Assembly (NCBI GenBank): GCA_016707115.1
Contig: JADJIH010000029.1
Coordinates: 1 to 64,000, forward strand
Source: Ignavibacteriales bacterium
Lineage (GTDB): Bacteria; Bacteroidota; Ignavibacteria; Ignavibacteriales; Ignavibacteriaceae
Reading direction: 5' to 3'
Length of the DNA: 64,000 nucleotides
This document shows positions 51,885 through 60,717 of this stretch, piece by piece. Made by a program: the position numbers and the translations under genes. How positions within the stretch are numbered: position 1 is the first letter of the stretch; every line of letters begins with the position of its first letter. The notes under the pieces were generated by a model. It was not told the DNA's origin. It did no database searches and saw only the letters and a list, made by a program, of their open reading frames with translations.

Positions 51885-54507
51885 CTAATTTAGATTAATT
51901 AATATCTCTTTAAGCTTGCCAATATTATCAAACCAATCTTTCTGCTTTGCTCTTTCTTTTTCAACAATTTCCGGAGAAGCATTTGCAACAAATTTTTCAT
52001 TAGATAAGTTTTTTTTCAATTCCAGCAAGAGAACTTTGAAGTCGGCTAATTTCTTTTTGGATTTTCTGTCTTTCAACTTCAAGATCTATCAACCCTTCAA
52101 GAGGAATAAATATTTCTACACCTCTTAAAACTGCTGAAGCACTTGCTTTTGGTTTTTGAATGTTTGCATCAACTTTAAGTTTTTCTACTTTTGCAAGTTT
52201 TTTTATGTACTCGATCTGATACTCTTTTACTGAAGAAGATTTGATCATCGCATTAACTTTTTTAGAAGGCGCAATATTCATCTCACCGCGGATATTTCTT
52301 ATAGCGGTAATAATATCTTTTACAAAATCCATTTCTTCATCTGCAGAGTCTTTAATCAACTTTTCATCAACAGCTGGATAAGTTGAAGTAGAGATGCTTT
52401 CACCATCTTTTCTTTCATCCATTAATTGCCAGAGTTCTTCTGTAATAAACGGCATAAATGGATGAAGCATTTTAAGCGCATCTTCAAAAATAGAAATCGC
52501 ACGGGTAAGAACTGCAGATTTAATTTCTTCATCATCTGCATAAAGCCTGTTCTTAATCATCTCAACATACCAATCACAGAAGTCATTCCAGATGAAGCTA
52601 TAAATAAGTTTTATTGCATTGTTAACCTCAAACTCATCCATTGCTTTGTTAAGCTGAAGAACCGTTTTGTTTAATCGAGAAATAATCCATTCATCCGCAA
52701 AATCAATGTGAGAAAATTTTAAATCTTTGTTAAGCGAAATCTTCTCAGCGTTCATCAATAAAAATCTTCCTGCGTTCCAAATCTTATTTGCAAAGTTTCT
52801 ACCTAGCTCGCATTTCTCAGTGCTAAACATTACATCCTGCCCAAGCGGGGCAAGATAGATTACAGTAAAACGCAAAGCATCGGCACCATAATCTCTAATT
52901 ACATCCAGCGGGTCTGGTGAATTACCGAGAGACTTGCTCATCTTTCTTCCCTGCGAATCACGAATGATACTTGTAAAGTAAACATCGCTGAAAGGAATAT
53001 TTTTTTGAAAATGCATACCAGCCATAATCATTCTGGCAACCCAAAAGAAAATTATATCCGGACCGGTTACAAGAGTGTTTGTTGGATAATAATATTTTCG
53101 TTCATCATCAGTTTTAAATATTGCGTGCGCCCACAACCAGCTTGATGCCCAAGTATCAAGCACATCTTCATCCTGTCTCCAGTTTTGTAAATCTTTTGGC
53201 GGATTAACATCACAATAAATTTCTTTTTTTGTATTGTGGTACCAAACCGGAATTCGGTGTCCCCACCAAAGCTGACGAGAAATACACCAATCACGAATTC
53301 CTTCCATCCAATGGAAATAAGTTTTTTCCCAATGCTTTGGATAAAATCTTACTTTGCCTTCTTGTACAACTTCAACAGCGGGTTTTGCAAGTTCATCCAT
53401 TTTCATAAACCATTGTTCGCTTAAATATGGTTCGATTGGAACGTTGCCGCGTTCAGAATATCCAACTTTATTTTGATAATCTTCAATCATATGTAGAAAG
53501 CCAAGTTCATCCATTCTTGCAACAACTTTTTTTCTAACTTCATAACGATCAAGATTTTGAAACTCTTCGGGAACATTGTTGTTTGTTGTTGCATTATCAT
53601 TAAAGATATTAATCATCTCAAGCTTGTGTCGCTGTCCCATATCATAATCATTAACATCATGCGCAGGAGTAACTTTAACAGCACCCGTTCCAAATTCCAT
53701 ATCAACATAATCATCAGCAAAGATTGGAATTTCTCTATCAGCAATTGGTAACAAAATCTTTTTACCGATAAGATGTTTGTATCGTTTATCATTTGGATTA
53801 ACTGCAACACCTGTATCACCAAGCATTGTTTCAGGTCGTGTTGTTGCAACAATTACAAATTCTTCAGAATCCATTACAGGATATTTGAAGTACCAGAGTT
53901 TTCCGTTAACAGTTTTAAATATTACTTCTTCATCAGAGATTGCAGATTTGTTTGCAGGATCCCAGTTAACCATTCTGTAACCGCGATAAATTTTGCCTTC
54001 TTTATATAGATCAACAAACGCTTTTATAACTTCGTGATAATATTCATCATCCATTGTAAAACGTTCACGGCGCCAATCGCAGCTAACGCCAAGTTTTTTT
54101 AACTGCTGAATAATTATTCCGCCGTATTCTTTTTTCCATTCCTGGCAATGTTCTAAAAATGCTTCGCGACCAATTTGATATTTATCGATCTGCTTATCTG
54201 CTAAAAACTTTGTTACCTTTGTTTCCGTTGCGATAGATGCGTGGTCAGTTCCCGGAACCCAGCAAGCATTGTAGCCTTGCATACGTTTTGTGCGGATGAA
54301 AATATCCTGAAGCGAATTATTAAGAATGTGTCCCATCGTTAACATACCAGTTATGTTTGGCGGCGGGATAGCAATTGTGTATGGCTTTTTTGTTTCGTCT
54401 ATATCGGAATTAAAAATACCGTGATCATTCCAGTACTTATACCATTTATCTTCAACTTCTGAAGGATTATATGCTTTAGGAATATCTGAAAAACTTTTTG
54501 CGGACAT
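51885..54507 (-). CDS. valS: valyl-tRNA synthetase, frame break in an A8 run near the 3' end
   Basis: The class I signatures are PPPNITGMLTMGHILNNSL (HIGH-type, near residue 48) and RKMSKSLGNSPDPL (KMSKS, near residue 526). The editing domain has TTRPETMLGDTGVAVNP and the anticodon-binding part has NDFCDWYVEMIKNRLY. The C-terminal coiled-coil tail begins LIDLEVERQKIQKEISRLQSS and then stops early at 52000, because a run of eight A (plus-strand T, 52009-52016) shifts the frame. With seven A the tail continues SNEKFVANASPEIVEKERAK to ILINLN at 51885. The span of 2623 nt is one base over a whole number of codons. The enzyme is essential, so a sequence error or slippage at this run is more likely than true loss. 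Confidence 0.93.
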
Positions 54508-54661
54508 TTATTACTCTTTTAATGAAAAATTTGAGTGTAAATATAAGGAATTTTAGAGAGTTAGGATAAGACAATAGAACACAGATGAGGCGGATTAAAC
54601 GGATAATTACAGAATTAAATCATTGTAAATCAGCAATATGTGTCTTATCGTGTGCAAGTAT

Positions 54662-55300
54662 TTATTTAATCTCGTAAAGATAATTCGGAAGTTTAATTTG
54701 TATTCCAGAATACGGTCCATTCAAATCAGTCCATTGATCACCAACTGTTCCAACAATTTCATAACCTTGAGTTGTAAGTTCTGTACGTACTTTACTTTTA
54801 AATTCCTGGGCTTTTAGTTTTTGATTTTCTTTGCTTTGAGTGATTAAAGTATCAAATCCTGAATAACCTTCCTGAATTAAATTTTTATATGTAACATCGT
54901 ACTCGCTTGAATTTCTGCCAGTGAGAAAAATAATTTTAAATCCTTTGTTGAGAAGATAAAAGTAAAGATCCTGTGTCTCTTTAATAGCCGGAGCTTTTAA
55001 TTCTTCATTCCATTTTTTATTAAGATCATATACGTAACCAAAATCCATTTGCTTAGCTAAGCCATAATTATTAAGTGCGGTTTCATCAACATCAAATATT
55101 ACAACGGAATTATTTCTTAATCTCAATTTTATCAAATTTTTCTTTTGCATCTTTTATAACTTCATTCATTTCATCAGTGTACTTGCCTGATTCATAATAA
55201 TCTTTTACGATATCTTTTGAAGTTCTAAGATTTACGAGTTGATTTGATGAACAACCAAAGAAAGTGAGAGAAAAAATAAAGCAAGAAAAAATGATTTCAT
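54662..55300 (-). pseudogene. HAD-family acid phosphatase lipoprotein, two frame breaks
   Basis: The ATG at 55300 follows AAGGAATTTT. The first codons MKSFFLALFF are a lipoprotein signal; with one base changed in the T-run the frame gives FFGCSSNQLVNLRTS and a helix ending near 55100. A second break in AAATAATTCC leads into the phosphatase part: SVVIFDVDETALNNY with the DxDxT nucleophile, FLTGRNSSEYD and VGDQWTDLNG. This is the class B/C HAD acid phosphatase (PF03767) type. The phosphatase part would otherwise start at MQKKNL without any export signal. Either the gene is decayed or two homopolymer errors are present. Confidence 0.75.
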
Positions 55301-55331
55301 AAAATTCCTTTTGTTTACCATGTAAGATTAT

Positions 55332-55357
55332 TCACTCTTCGACTCCGCTCAGAGTGA
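55332..55357. repeat. palindromic repeat (REP-like), variant 3
   Basis: TCACTCT, loop TCGACTCCGCTC, AGAGTGA. The stem is different from other copies, but the loop is a close match to the reverse complement of GAGCGAAGTCGA. Confidence 0.75.
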
Positions 55358-55403
55358 CAATGATTAAAACAATGAAACAATTAACAACGAATCAATAAAA
55401 AAA

Positions 55404-55438
55404 CAGATTGCTTCGTTCGATGACTCACTCGCAATGAC
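55404..55438. repeat. palindrome-type repeat half copy
   Basis: CAGATTGCTTCGTTCGATGA, then CTCACTCGCAATGAC. It matches one half of the repeat at 58816-58885 (AGCAATCT and CAGATTGCTTC motifs) and ends with the same GTCAT/ATGAC edge. Found in the spacer between the phosphatase and the esterase genes. Confidence 0.6.
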
Positions 55439-55447
55439 GATTTTAGA

Positions 55448-56242
55448 CTACTTTGTTCCAAAGAAAAATAACAACGGTCTTTCTAATCTTGCAGCCCATT
55501 CTCTTTCATTATGTTCTGCTCCTGGCGAATAGAAGTAATCAATGTCCTGCCCTATCACATAACCTTTTTTAGAAAGTTCAACAAACATTCGTTGTCCGCG
55601 TACATTTCCATCCTCACCATGATCAATATAAAACTTAACGTGTTTTTTATGTCCTGTGTATTCTTCAACCTGCTTAATACTTCTATCATTGTTGTAATAA
55701 AAAGAGCTTGATAAACATCCAGCCATAGAAAAAACTTCCGGATAATGCCAGCCAGCGTAAAACGAAATCAATCCACCCATTGATGAACCCATAATTGCGG
55801 TGTTATCTTTATCGGATAAAGTTTTATATGCGGAATCTATAAATGGTTTAAGTTCTGTTACAATAAACTTTAAATAGTTTTGTCCTTTTTCAGTCCAGCT
55901 GTATTCATCAAGTCTATCGGGTGAATTATAAATTCCTACAACAATAATTTCTTTAATCTTTTTTTGTTTGATAAGCTTCATTACAGTTTCATCAACTCGC
56001 CAATCTTTTCCTACATAAGCAGTTTTGGGATCCATAATATTTTGTCCATCATGCATGTAAAGAACCGGATATTTTTTATCAGGATTTTTTTGAGCATTAT
56101 ATCCGATTGGTAACCAAACAACGATATCTCTTTTATTGTTTAGAATTGGTGAAAATAATTCTTTATGATATTGTACTTTACCAATAATTTCGTCTTTTTC
56201 CTGCCCGGGTTTTCTGCGTGGTTTTTTGTTTTCTTCAGCCAT
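55448..56242 (-). CDS. esterase of the putative esterase D / Fes type
   Basis: The product is 264 residues, alpha/beta hydrolase fold. It has PVLYMHDGQNIMDPKTA near residue 60, the nucleophile elbow AIMGSSMGGLISFYAGWHYP near residue 150, a probable acid in YIDHGEDGNVRGQ and the catalytic His in GAEHNEREWAARLERPL. Family PF00756 includes enterochelin and carbohydrate esterases. No signal peptide is seen; the N-terminus is basic (KKPRRKPGQEK). The substrate is unknown. Confidence 0.85.
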   Translation of the reverse strand: MAEENKKPRRKPGQEKDEIIGKVQYHKELFSPILNNKRDIVVWLPIGYNAQKNPDKKYPVLYMHDGQNIMDPKTAYVGKDWRVDETVMKLIKQKKIKEIIVVGIYNSPDRLDEYSWTEKGQNYLKFIVTELKPFIDSAYKTLSDKDNTAIMGSSMGGLISFYAGWHYPEVFSMAGCLSSSFYYNNDRSIKQVEEYTGHKKHVKFYIDHGEDGNVRGQRMFVELSKKGYVIGQDIDYFYSPGAEHNEREWAARLERPLLFFFGTK

Positions 56243-56425
56243 TATTCTAAAATTTTGTTAAACGGCTGTAAAGATAATTAATTTCCATTTGCCTTCGTGA
56301 TTTTTAACAAAATTAATATTTGGTCATCAAAACTTCATCAAATCTAATTGGCTTATTACGTTTATTTTGTGGATTTTTGAGATGCAGAATTTTAATAATC
56401 TTTTCTAAAAACGGAGATTGATTTT

Positions 56426-57673
56426 ATGGCTGTTATCAGACCTTTTAAAGCACTTAGACCTACAAAAGAAAAATCACAATTAGTTGCAAGTGTACCTTAT
56501 GATGTCGTTAACCGCGAAGAAGCAAAACAGTTTGCGGAAGGAAATCCACTTAGTTATTTACACATTACAAGATCAGAAATTGATTTACCCGAAGTAAAAG
56601 ATGTTTACTCAAAAGAAGTTTATCTTAAAGCAAAGGAAAATCTTAATAAGATAATTGAAAATGCTCCATTAAATGTTGATGCAAAACCTCACTTTTATCT
56701 TTATAGATTAATTATGGATGGAAGAGCACAAACAGGAATCTGTGCAACTTTTTCTGTTGATGATTATGATAATGATGTAATTCTTAAACACGAAAAAACC
56801 CGCAAAGTAAAAGAAGATGACAGAACAAATCATATCATAACAACTGAAGCACAAACTGGTGTTGTGTTTTTAACTTATCGCGGAGTGAAAACTGTTAATG
56901 ATATTGTTGACAAAACAATGAAAGATGTAATTCCGGAATATGATTTTACTGCACCTGATGGGATCCAGCATACTGTTTGGATTATGCCCGATGAATATTA
57001 TCAAACAATTGAAAATGAGTTTGCAAAGATTCATAAACTTTATATTGCTGATGGACATCATCGTGCAAAAAGTGCGAGCCGAGCAAAAGAAGAAAAGATG
57101 AAAGCTAATCCACATCATAGCGGAAGCGAAGAGTACAATTATTTTATTGCTGTATTCTTTCCAGAAGATCAGTTAAAAATTCTTCCTTACAATCGTGTTG
57201 TATTTGATTTGAATGGATTGAGTAAGGCAGATTTTATGAATTCTGTTGCTGATAAGTTTACTATTACTCCAACTACAGATAAAGAACCCAAAACCAAAAA
57301 TATTTTTTGTATGTACATTGAAAAAGAATGGTTTGTTTTAAAGCCAAGAGATTCTGTTTTTGCAAGTTTATCTTTAGAAAAATCTGTTGGAGAAAAACTT
57401 GATGTAAGTATTCTACAAAACTTTTTATTAAATCCTGTTCTTGGAATTGATGATCCGCGCACAAATACAAGAATAGATTTTATTGGTGGAATACGCGGAA
57501 CAAAAGAATTAGAAAAATTAGTTGATTCGGGTAAAGCAGCAGTTGCATTCTCACTTTATCCAGTTGGACTTGATGACCTGATGAATATTTCTGATGCCGG
57601 AGAAATTATGCCTCCAAAATCAACCTGGTTTGAACCTAAATTAAGAGATGGATTGTTAACACATTTAATTTAA
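56426..57673 (+). CDS. DUF1015 family protein
   Basis: The product is 415 residues. Motifs are IRPFKALRPTKEKSQLVASVPYDVVNREEA at the start (described in shorter parts: IRPFKALRP, VPYDVV), LYIADGHHRAKSA near residue 212, and FFPEDQLKILPYNRVV. DUF1015 proteins are widely found beside serC and serA. In some species they are proposed to act in serine metabolism as a kinase-type enzyme; here the link rests on the 31-nt spacing to serC. The HHR motif may be catalytic. Confidence 0.88.
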   Translation: MAVIRPFKALRPTKEKSQLVASVPYDVVNREEAKQFAEGNPLSYLHITRSEIDLPEVKDVYSKEVYLKAKENLNKIIENAPLNVDAKPHFYLYRLIMDGRAQTGICATFSVDDYDNDVILKHEKTRKVKEDDRTNHIITTEAQTGVVFLTYRGVKTVNDIVDKTMKDVIPEYDFTAPDGIQHTVWIMPDEYYQTIENEFAKIHKLYIADGHHRAKSASRAKEEKMKANPHHSGSEEYNYFIAVFFPEDQLKILPYNRVVFDLNGLSKADFMNSVADKFTITPTTDKEPKTKNIFCMYIEKEWFVLKPRDSVFASLSLEKSVGEKLDVSILQNFLLNPVLGIDDPRTNTRIDFIGGIRGTKELEKLVDSGKAAVAFSLYPVGLDDLMNISDAGEIMPPKSTWFEPKLRDGLLTHLI

Positions 57674-57704
57674 ATCGATACAAAATTATTTAAGGAAAAA
57701 TATC

Positions 57705-58808
57705 ATGGAAAAAAGAATTTATAACTTCAGTGCTGGTCCGGCAATTTTACCGGAAGAAGTTTTACTTGAAGCACAAAAAGAATTGTTTACATTGCCGGGA
57801 GTTGGAATGTCTATCCTGGAAATTTCTCACCGTTCAAAAACTTTTGATGCAATCCTTGCTGACGCAAAAGCTGGAATAAAAAAATTATTAAACGTTCCTG
57901 ATAATTATGAAATTTTATTTTTACAAGGCGGTGCAAGTCTCCAGTTTTCAATGGTTCCGTTAAACTTAATGCCGCCAAAAAATAAAGCAGATTATATTTC
58001 GACAGGAAGCTGGTCTAAGAAAGCAATTAAAGAAGCAAAACGTGTTGGAACTGTAAACGTTGCAGCAACAACCGAAGAAGGTGAAGGAGAAAACAAATTT
58101 TTCAAACGCATACCAAAGCAAAACGAATTGAAACTTGATCCGGATGCTGCTTATGTTCACTTTACATCAAACAACACAATTTATGGAACACAATGGATGA
58201 GTGAGCCGGAAGTTGGTAACGTTCCGCTTGTTTGCGATGCTTCATCGGATATTTTACACAAACCAATTGATGTAAGCAAATATGCATTGATCTATGCGGG
58301 TGCTCAAAAAAATATTGGACCATCAGGAGTTGTGCTTGTAATAATCAGAAAAGATATGCTTGAAAGAAGCCAGGATTCACTTCACACAATGCTAAATTAT
58401 AAAATCCAGGCAGAAAATGATTCAATGTATAACACTCCAAATACATTTGGAATTTACATTATTAAGCTTGTTACAAAATATCTTTTAAATCTTGGCGGAC
58501 TTGAGAAGATGTATGAAATCAACAAAGCAAAAGCAAAACTTCTTTATGATGCAATTGATAACAGCGGCGGATTTTACAAAGGACATGCAGAAAAAGATTC
58601 ACGTTCATTGATGAACATTACATTTAATCTTGCTACTCCAGAATTAGAAAAGAAACTTATTGATGAAGCAACAAAAGCCGGATTCAGCGGATTAAAAGGT
58701 CATCGTTCTGTTGGCGGATTACGAGCATCAATTTATAATGCATTCCCAATAAAAGGCGTTGAGGATCTTGTAGCATTTATGAGTGATTTTCAAAAGAGAA
58801 ATAGTTAA
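57705..58808 (+). CDS. serC: phosphoserine / phosphohydroxythreonine aminotransferase
   Basis: The product is 367 residues. It begins YNFSAGPAILPEEVLLEAQ, with SILEISHRSKTFDAI and the FLQGGASLQFSMVPLNL phosphate-site region. The PLP-binding Lys is in YAGAQKNIGPSGVVLV near residue 202. GLKGHRSVGGLRASIYNA near the end is the family hallmark. SerC makes phosphoserine and serves serine and pyridoxal synthesis. It lies right after the DUF1015 gene on the same strand, a likely operon. Confidence 0.97.
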   Translation: MEKRIYNFSAGPAILPEEVLLEAQKELFTLPGVGMSILEISHRSKTFDAILADAKAGIKKLLNVPDNYEILFLQGGASLQFSMVPLNLMPPKNKADYISTGSWSKKAIKEAKRVGTVNVAATTEEGEGENKFFKRIPKQNELKLDPDAAYVHFTSNNTIYGTQWMSEPEVGNVPLVCDASSDILHKPIDVSKYALIYAGAQKNIGPSGVVLVIIRKDMLERSQDSLHTMLNYKIQAENDSMYNTPNTFGIYIIKLVTKYLLNLGGLEKMYEINKAKAKLLYDAIDNSGGFYKGHAEKDSRSLMNITFNLATPELEKKLIDEATKAGFSGLKGHRSVGGLRASIYNAFPIKGVEDLVAFMSDFQKRNS

Positions 58809-58815
58809 TAAAATT

Positions 58816-58885
58816 GTCATTGCTAGTAAAACGAAGCAATCTATAGTGCAGCAGATTGCTTCATCACTTTGCTCTTCGCGATGAC
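58816..58885. repeat. long palindromic repeat
   Basis: GTCAT at the left pairs with ATGAC at the right, and GAAGCAATCT (58833-58842) faces AGATTGCTTC inside. It belongs to the same mobile-looking palindrome group as 55404-55438. It lies between serC and the lipoprotein gene. Confidence 0.7.
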
Positions 58886-58898
58886 TTAAAGGAGTGAG

Positions 58899-59324
58899 AT
58901 GAAGAAAATATTTTTATTTATAATTAGCTTATTGGTAGTTTTTTCTTGCAGTAAAAAAGATACAAAGTTTGAATCTTTTAGTGCAGAGGCTTTTGTTTTT
59001 GATATTGGGGATGGAATCGCCGAGGTTAATTCAACAGTACGAGTTAAAGGATTTGTTCAAACTGAAAAAGATAATAATTACAAAGCAGCAATTGCTTATG
59101 AAATTGATCTATTAAAACCGGATAGCACTATAACGAAATCAATTTTTAAGTTTGTACAGAACGATGAAAATACAGAACCAATTAGTGATATAGCTTTGGA
59201 AGCTCAGTTTAATCTTGATTCAACAACTTATAAATCAGGAGTATATACGCTTATTTATAAAATCGCGGATAAAAACTCACAGAACACTTTAGAAACAAAA
59301 GTTAATTTTGATTTAGAGTGGTAA
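58899..59324 (+). CDS. hypothetical lipoprotein
   Basis: The product is 141 residues with AAGGAG nine bases before the ATG. The lipobox LLVVFSCSKKD places the lipidated Cys near residue 17. The mature part is beta-rich (an Ig-like pattern of about 120 residues: VNSTVRVKGFVQTEKD, VYTLIYKIADKNSQN). No family is recognised. The CSKKD start after the Cys lacks the Asp +2 retention signal, so it probably reaches the outer membrane. Confidence 0.65.
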   Translation: MKKIFLFIISLLVVFSCSKKDTKFESFSAEAFVFDIGDGIAEVNSTVRVKGFVQTEKDNNYKAAIAYEIDLLKPDSTITKSIFKFVQNDENTEPISDIALEAQFNLDSTTYKSGVYTLIYKIADKNSQNTLETKVNFDLEW

Positions 59325-59331
59325 ATAGAAT

Positions 59332-59730
59332 TTAATTTTCATCAAAGTATTGGGGCGGAATTAATTTTCTGCCCAAATATCCTGCATCCATTTCGTGGTA
59401 ATATAAAATATCGTCTTCATCGCTTCTCCAGCATAAATACACTTCTTCACCATTAATCATAGCAGGAAAATCCACCAGCCCAATCTGGAATTTAGTGTCT
59501 TTATAATAACACCCTATTTCTTCAAGTTCTGATAGAAAACCATTAACATCACTAGCAAGTTTTTTTATTCTGATATCATCTTCAATTCCATTATTTACTT
59601 CCTCTGCAATCAAACGCATTTCTCTGGTAGTCTGCAAAATATCTCTTACAATATTTTTTACTAAAGGCAGGGTTTTACGCGCATCCGCAGGTGTAAAATA
59701 TTTTATTTCAGTCGTCATCGTTTTTTCCAT
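59332..59730 (-). CDS. DUF2203 family protein
   Basis: The product is 132 residues from the ATG at 59730; the in-frame start at 59757 adds nine residues without a ribosome-binding site. Motifs are YFTPADARKTLPLVKNIVRD at the start and LVDFPAMINGEEVYLCWRSD and YYHEMDAGYLGRK near the end, all typical of DUF2203. Function unknown; the family is small, soluble and found in aerobes and anaerobes. Internal His and Asp residues might bind a metal, but that is a guess. Confidence 0.85.
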   Translation of the reverse strand: MEKTMTTEIKYFTPADARKTLPLVKNIVRDILQTTREMRLIAEEVNNGIEDDIRIKKLASDVNGFLSELEEIGCYYKDTKFQIGLVDFPAMINGEEVYLCWRSDEDDILYYHEMDAGYLGRKLIPPQYFDEN

Positions 59731-59880
59731 AAAAATTGATTCGAGGCAAAAATACAATTAAAATTTGTTAAAAAAAGTTCACTTTAACTTAGTTTGAATT
59801 TGGATAATTTTTCTGCAATAAACAGAATCGTTTTGGATCCTATTGCCTCTAACTGCAGACAAAATGAAAGATCAATATCA

Positions 59881-60486
59881 ATGCCGGAACTAAATACTTC
59901 AATAATCAACAGCGTTTTAACTTATAATGAGTTTGTAAATGAGTTTAACAGACAAATTAGCGTGTCAGATATTAATACACTAAATGATTATGATAAAAGT
60001 TTTTATGATTACAGGAAATTAAATTTTCAAAGATCGTCCAGACTTGAAAAAACTTTTATCCCAACAGATGAAACAAAACAACTTTTTTCAGAAATTAATC
60101 AACAACAAAAATGGATTGTAATTACCGAAAGTTGGTGTGGTGATTCTGCACAAAATCTTCCTGTAATTGCAAAGCTTGCACAATTAAGTGGCTTGATAGA
60201 ATTTAAAATTGTTCTGCGAGATTCTAATTTAGAGTTTATGGATTTACATTTAACCAATGGCGGAAGAGCTATACCAAAGCTTATTGTGTTTGATGAAAAT
60301 GATAATGAACTTTTTCAATGGGGCCCGCGTCCGGTTGAGGCACAAAATCTTTTTACAAGATTAAAAAACGATGGAATGGCAAAACCCGATATAAACAAAG
60401 AACTTCATTTATGGTATGGAAGAAACAGAGGCAAAGAAGTGGAAAGAGAAATTTATGAGCTTCTTAAAAGTACAATAACCTTATAA
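59881..60486 (+). CDS. thioredoxin-like family protein (Thioredoxin_9 type)
   Basis: The product is 201 residues from the ATG at 59881; an earlier in-frame Met at 59794 lacks support. The active-site region is VITESWCGDSAQNLPVIAKL near residue 86, a CxxS instead of CxxC form, as in Thioredoxin_9. The cis-Pro region is NGGRAIPKLIVFDEND. A disulfide exchange with one active Cys is likely, perhaps in bacillithiol-type or other low-molecular-weight thiol chemistry. No signal peptide, so cytoplasmic. Confidence 0.8.
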   Translation: MPELNTSIINSVLTYNEFVNEFNRQISVSDINTLNDYDKSFYDYRKLNFQRSSRLEKTFIPTDETKQLFSEINQQQKWIVITESWCGDSAQNLPVIAKLAQLSGLIEFKIVLRDSNLEFMDLHLTNGGRAIPKLIVFDENDNELFQWGPRPVEAQNLFTRLKNDGMAKPDINKELHLWYGRNRGKEVEREIYELLKSTITL

Positions 60487-60717
60487 GTATTGAGAATATT
60501 TTGGCGTACTTTCTTACCTTTTATGAGAAATTTAAGTAGAATGATACGCCGATTTTGTCTTTAATCTGCATTTTACCGCAATTCAAACAACTAACATTTA
60601 GCATAATTTTTGCGCTTAATTATGCTTTCATTTCAACTTGGTTAATTGTTGCCAGTTCTCATATAAAAATATTTTTTAATTATATAACTAATCATTTCAC
60701 TATCTAAGGAACTTGTT

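Noticed and set aside
52000..52082. Programmed frameshifting in valS
   Set aside because: The A8 run is slippery, but no stimulatory structure was recognised and several other genes here break in homopolymers, so an error is simpler. Kept only as a possibility.
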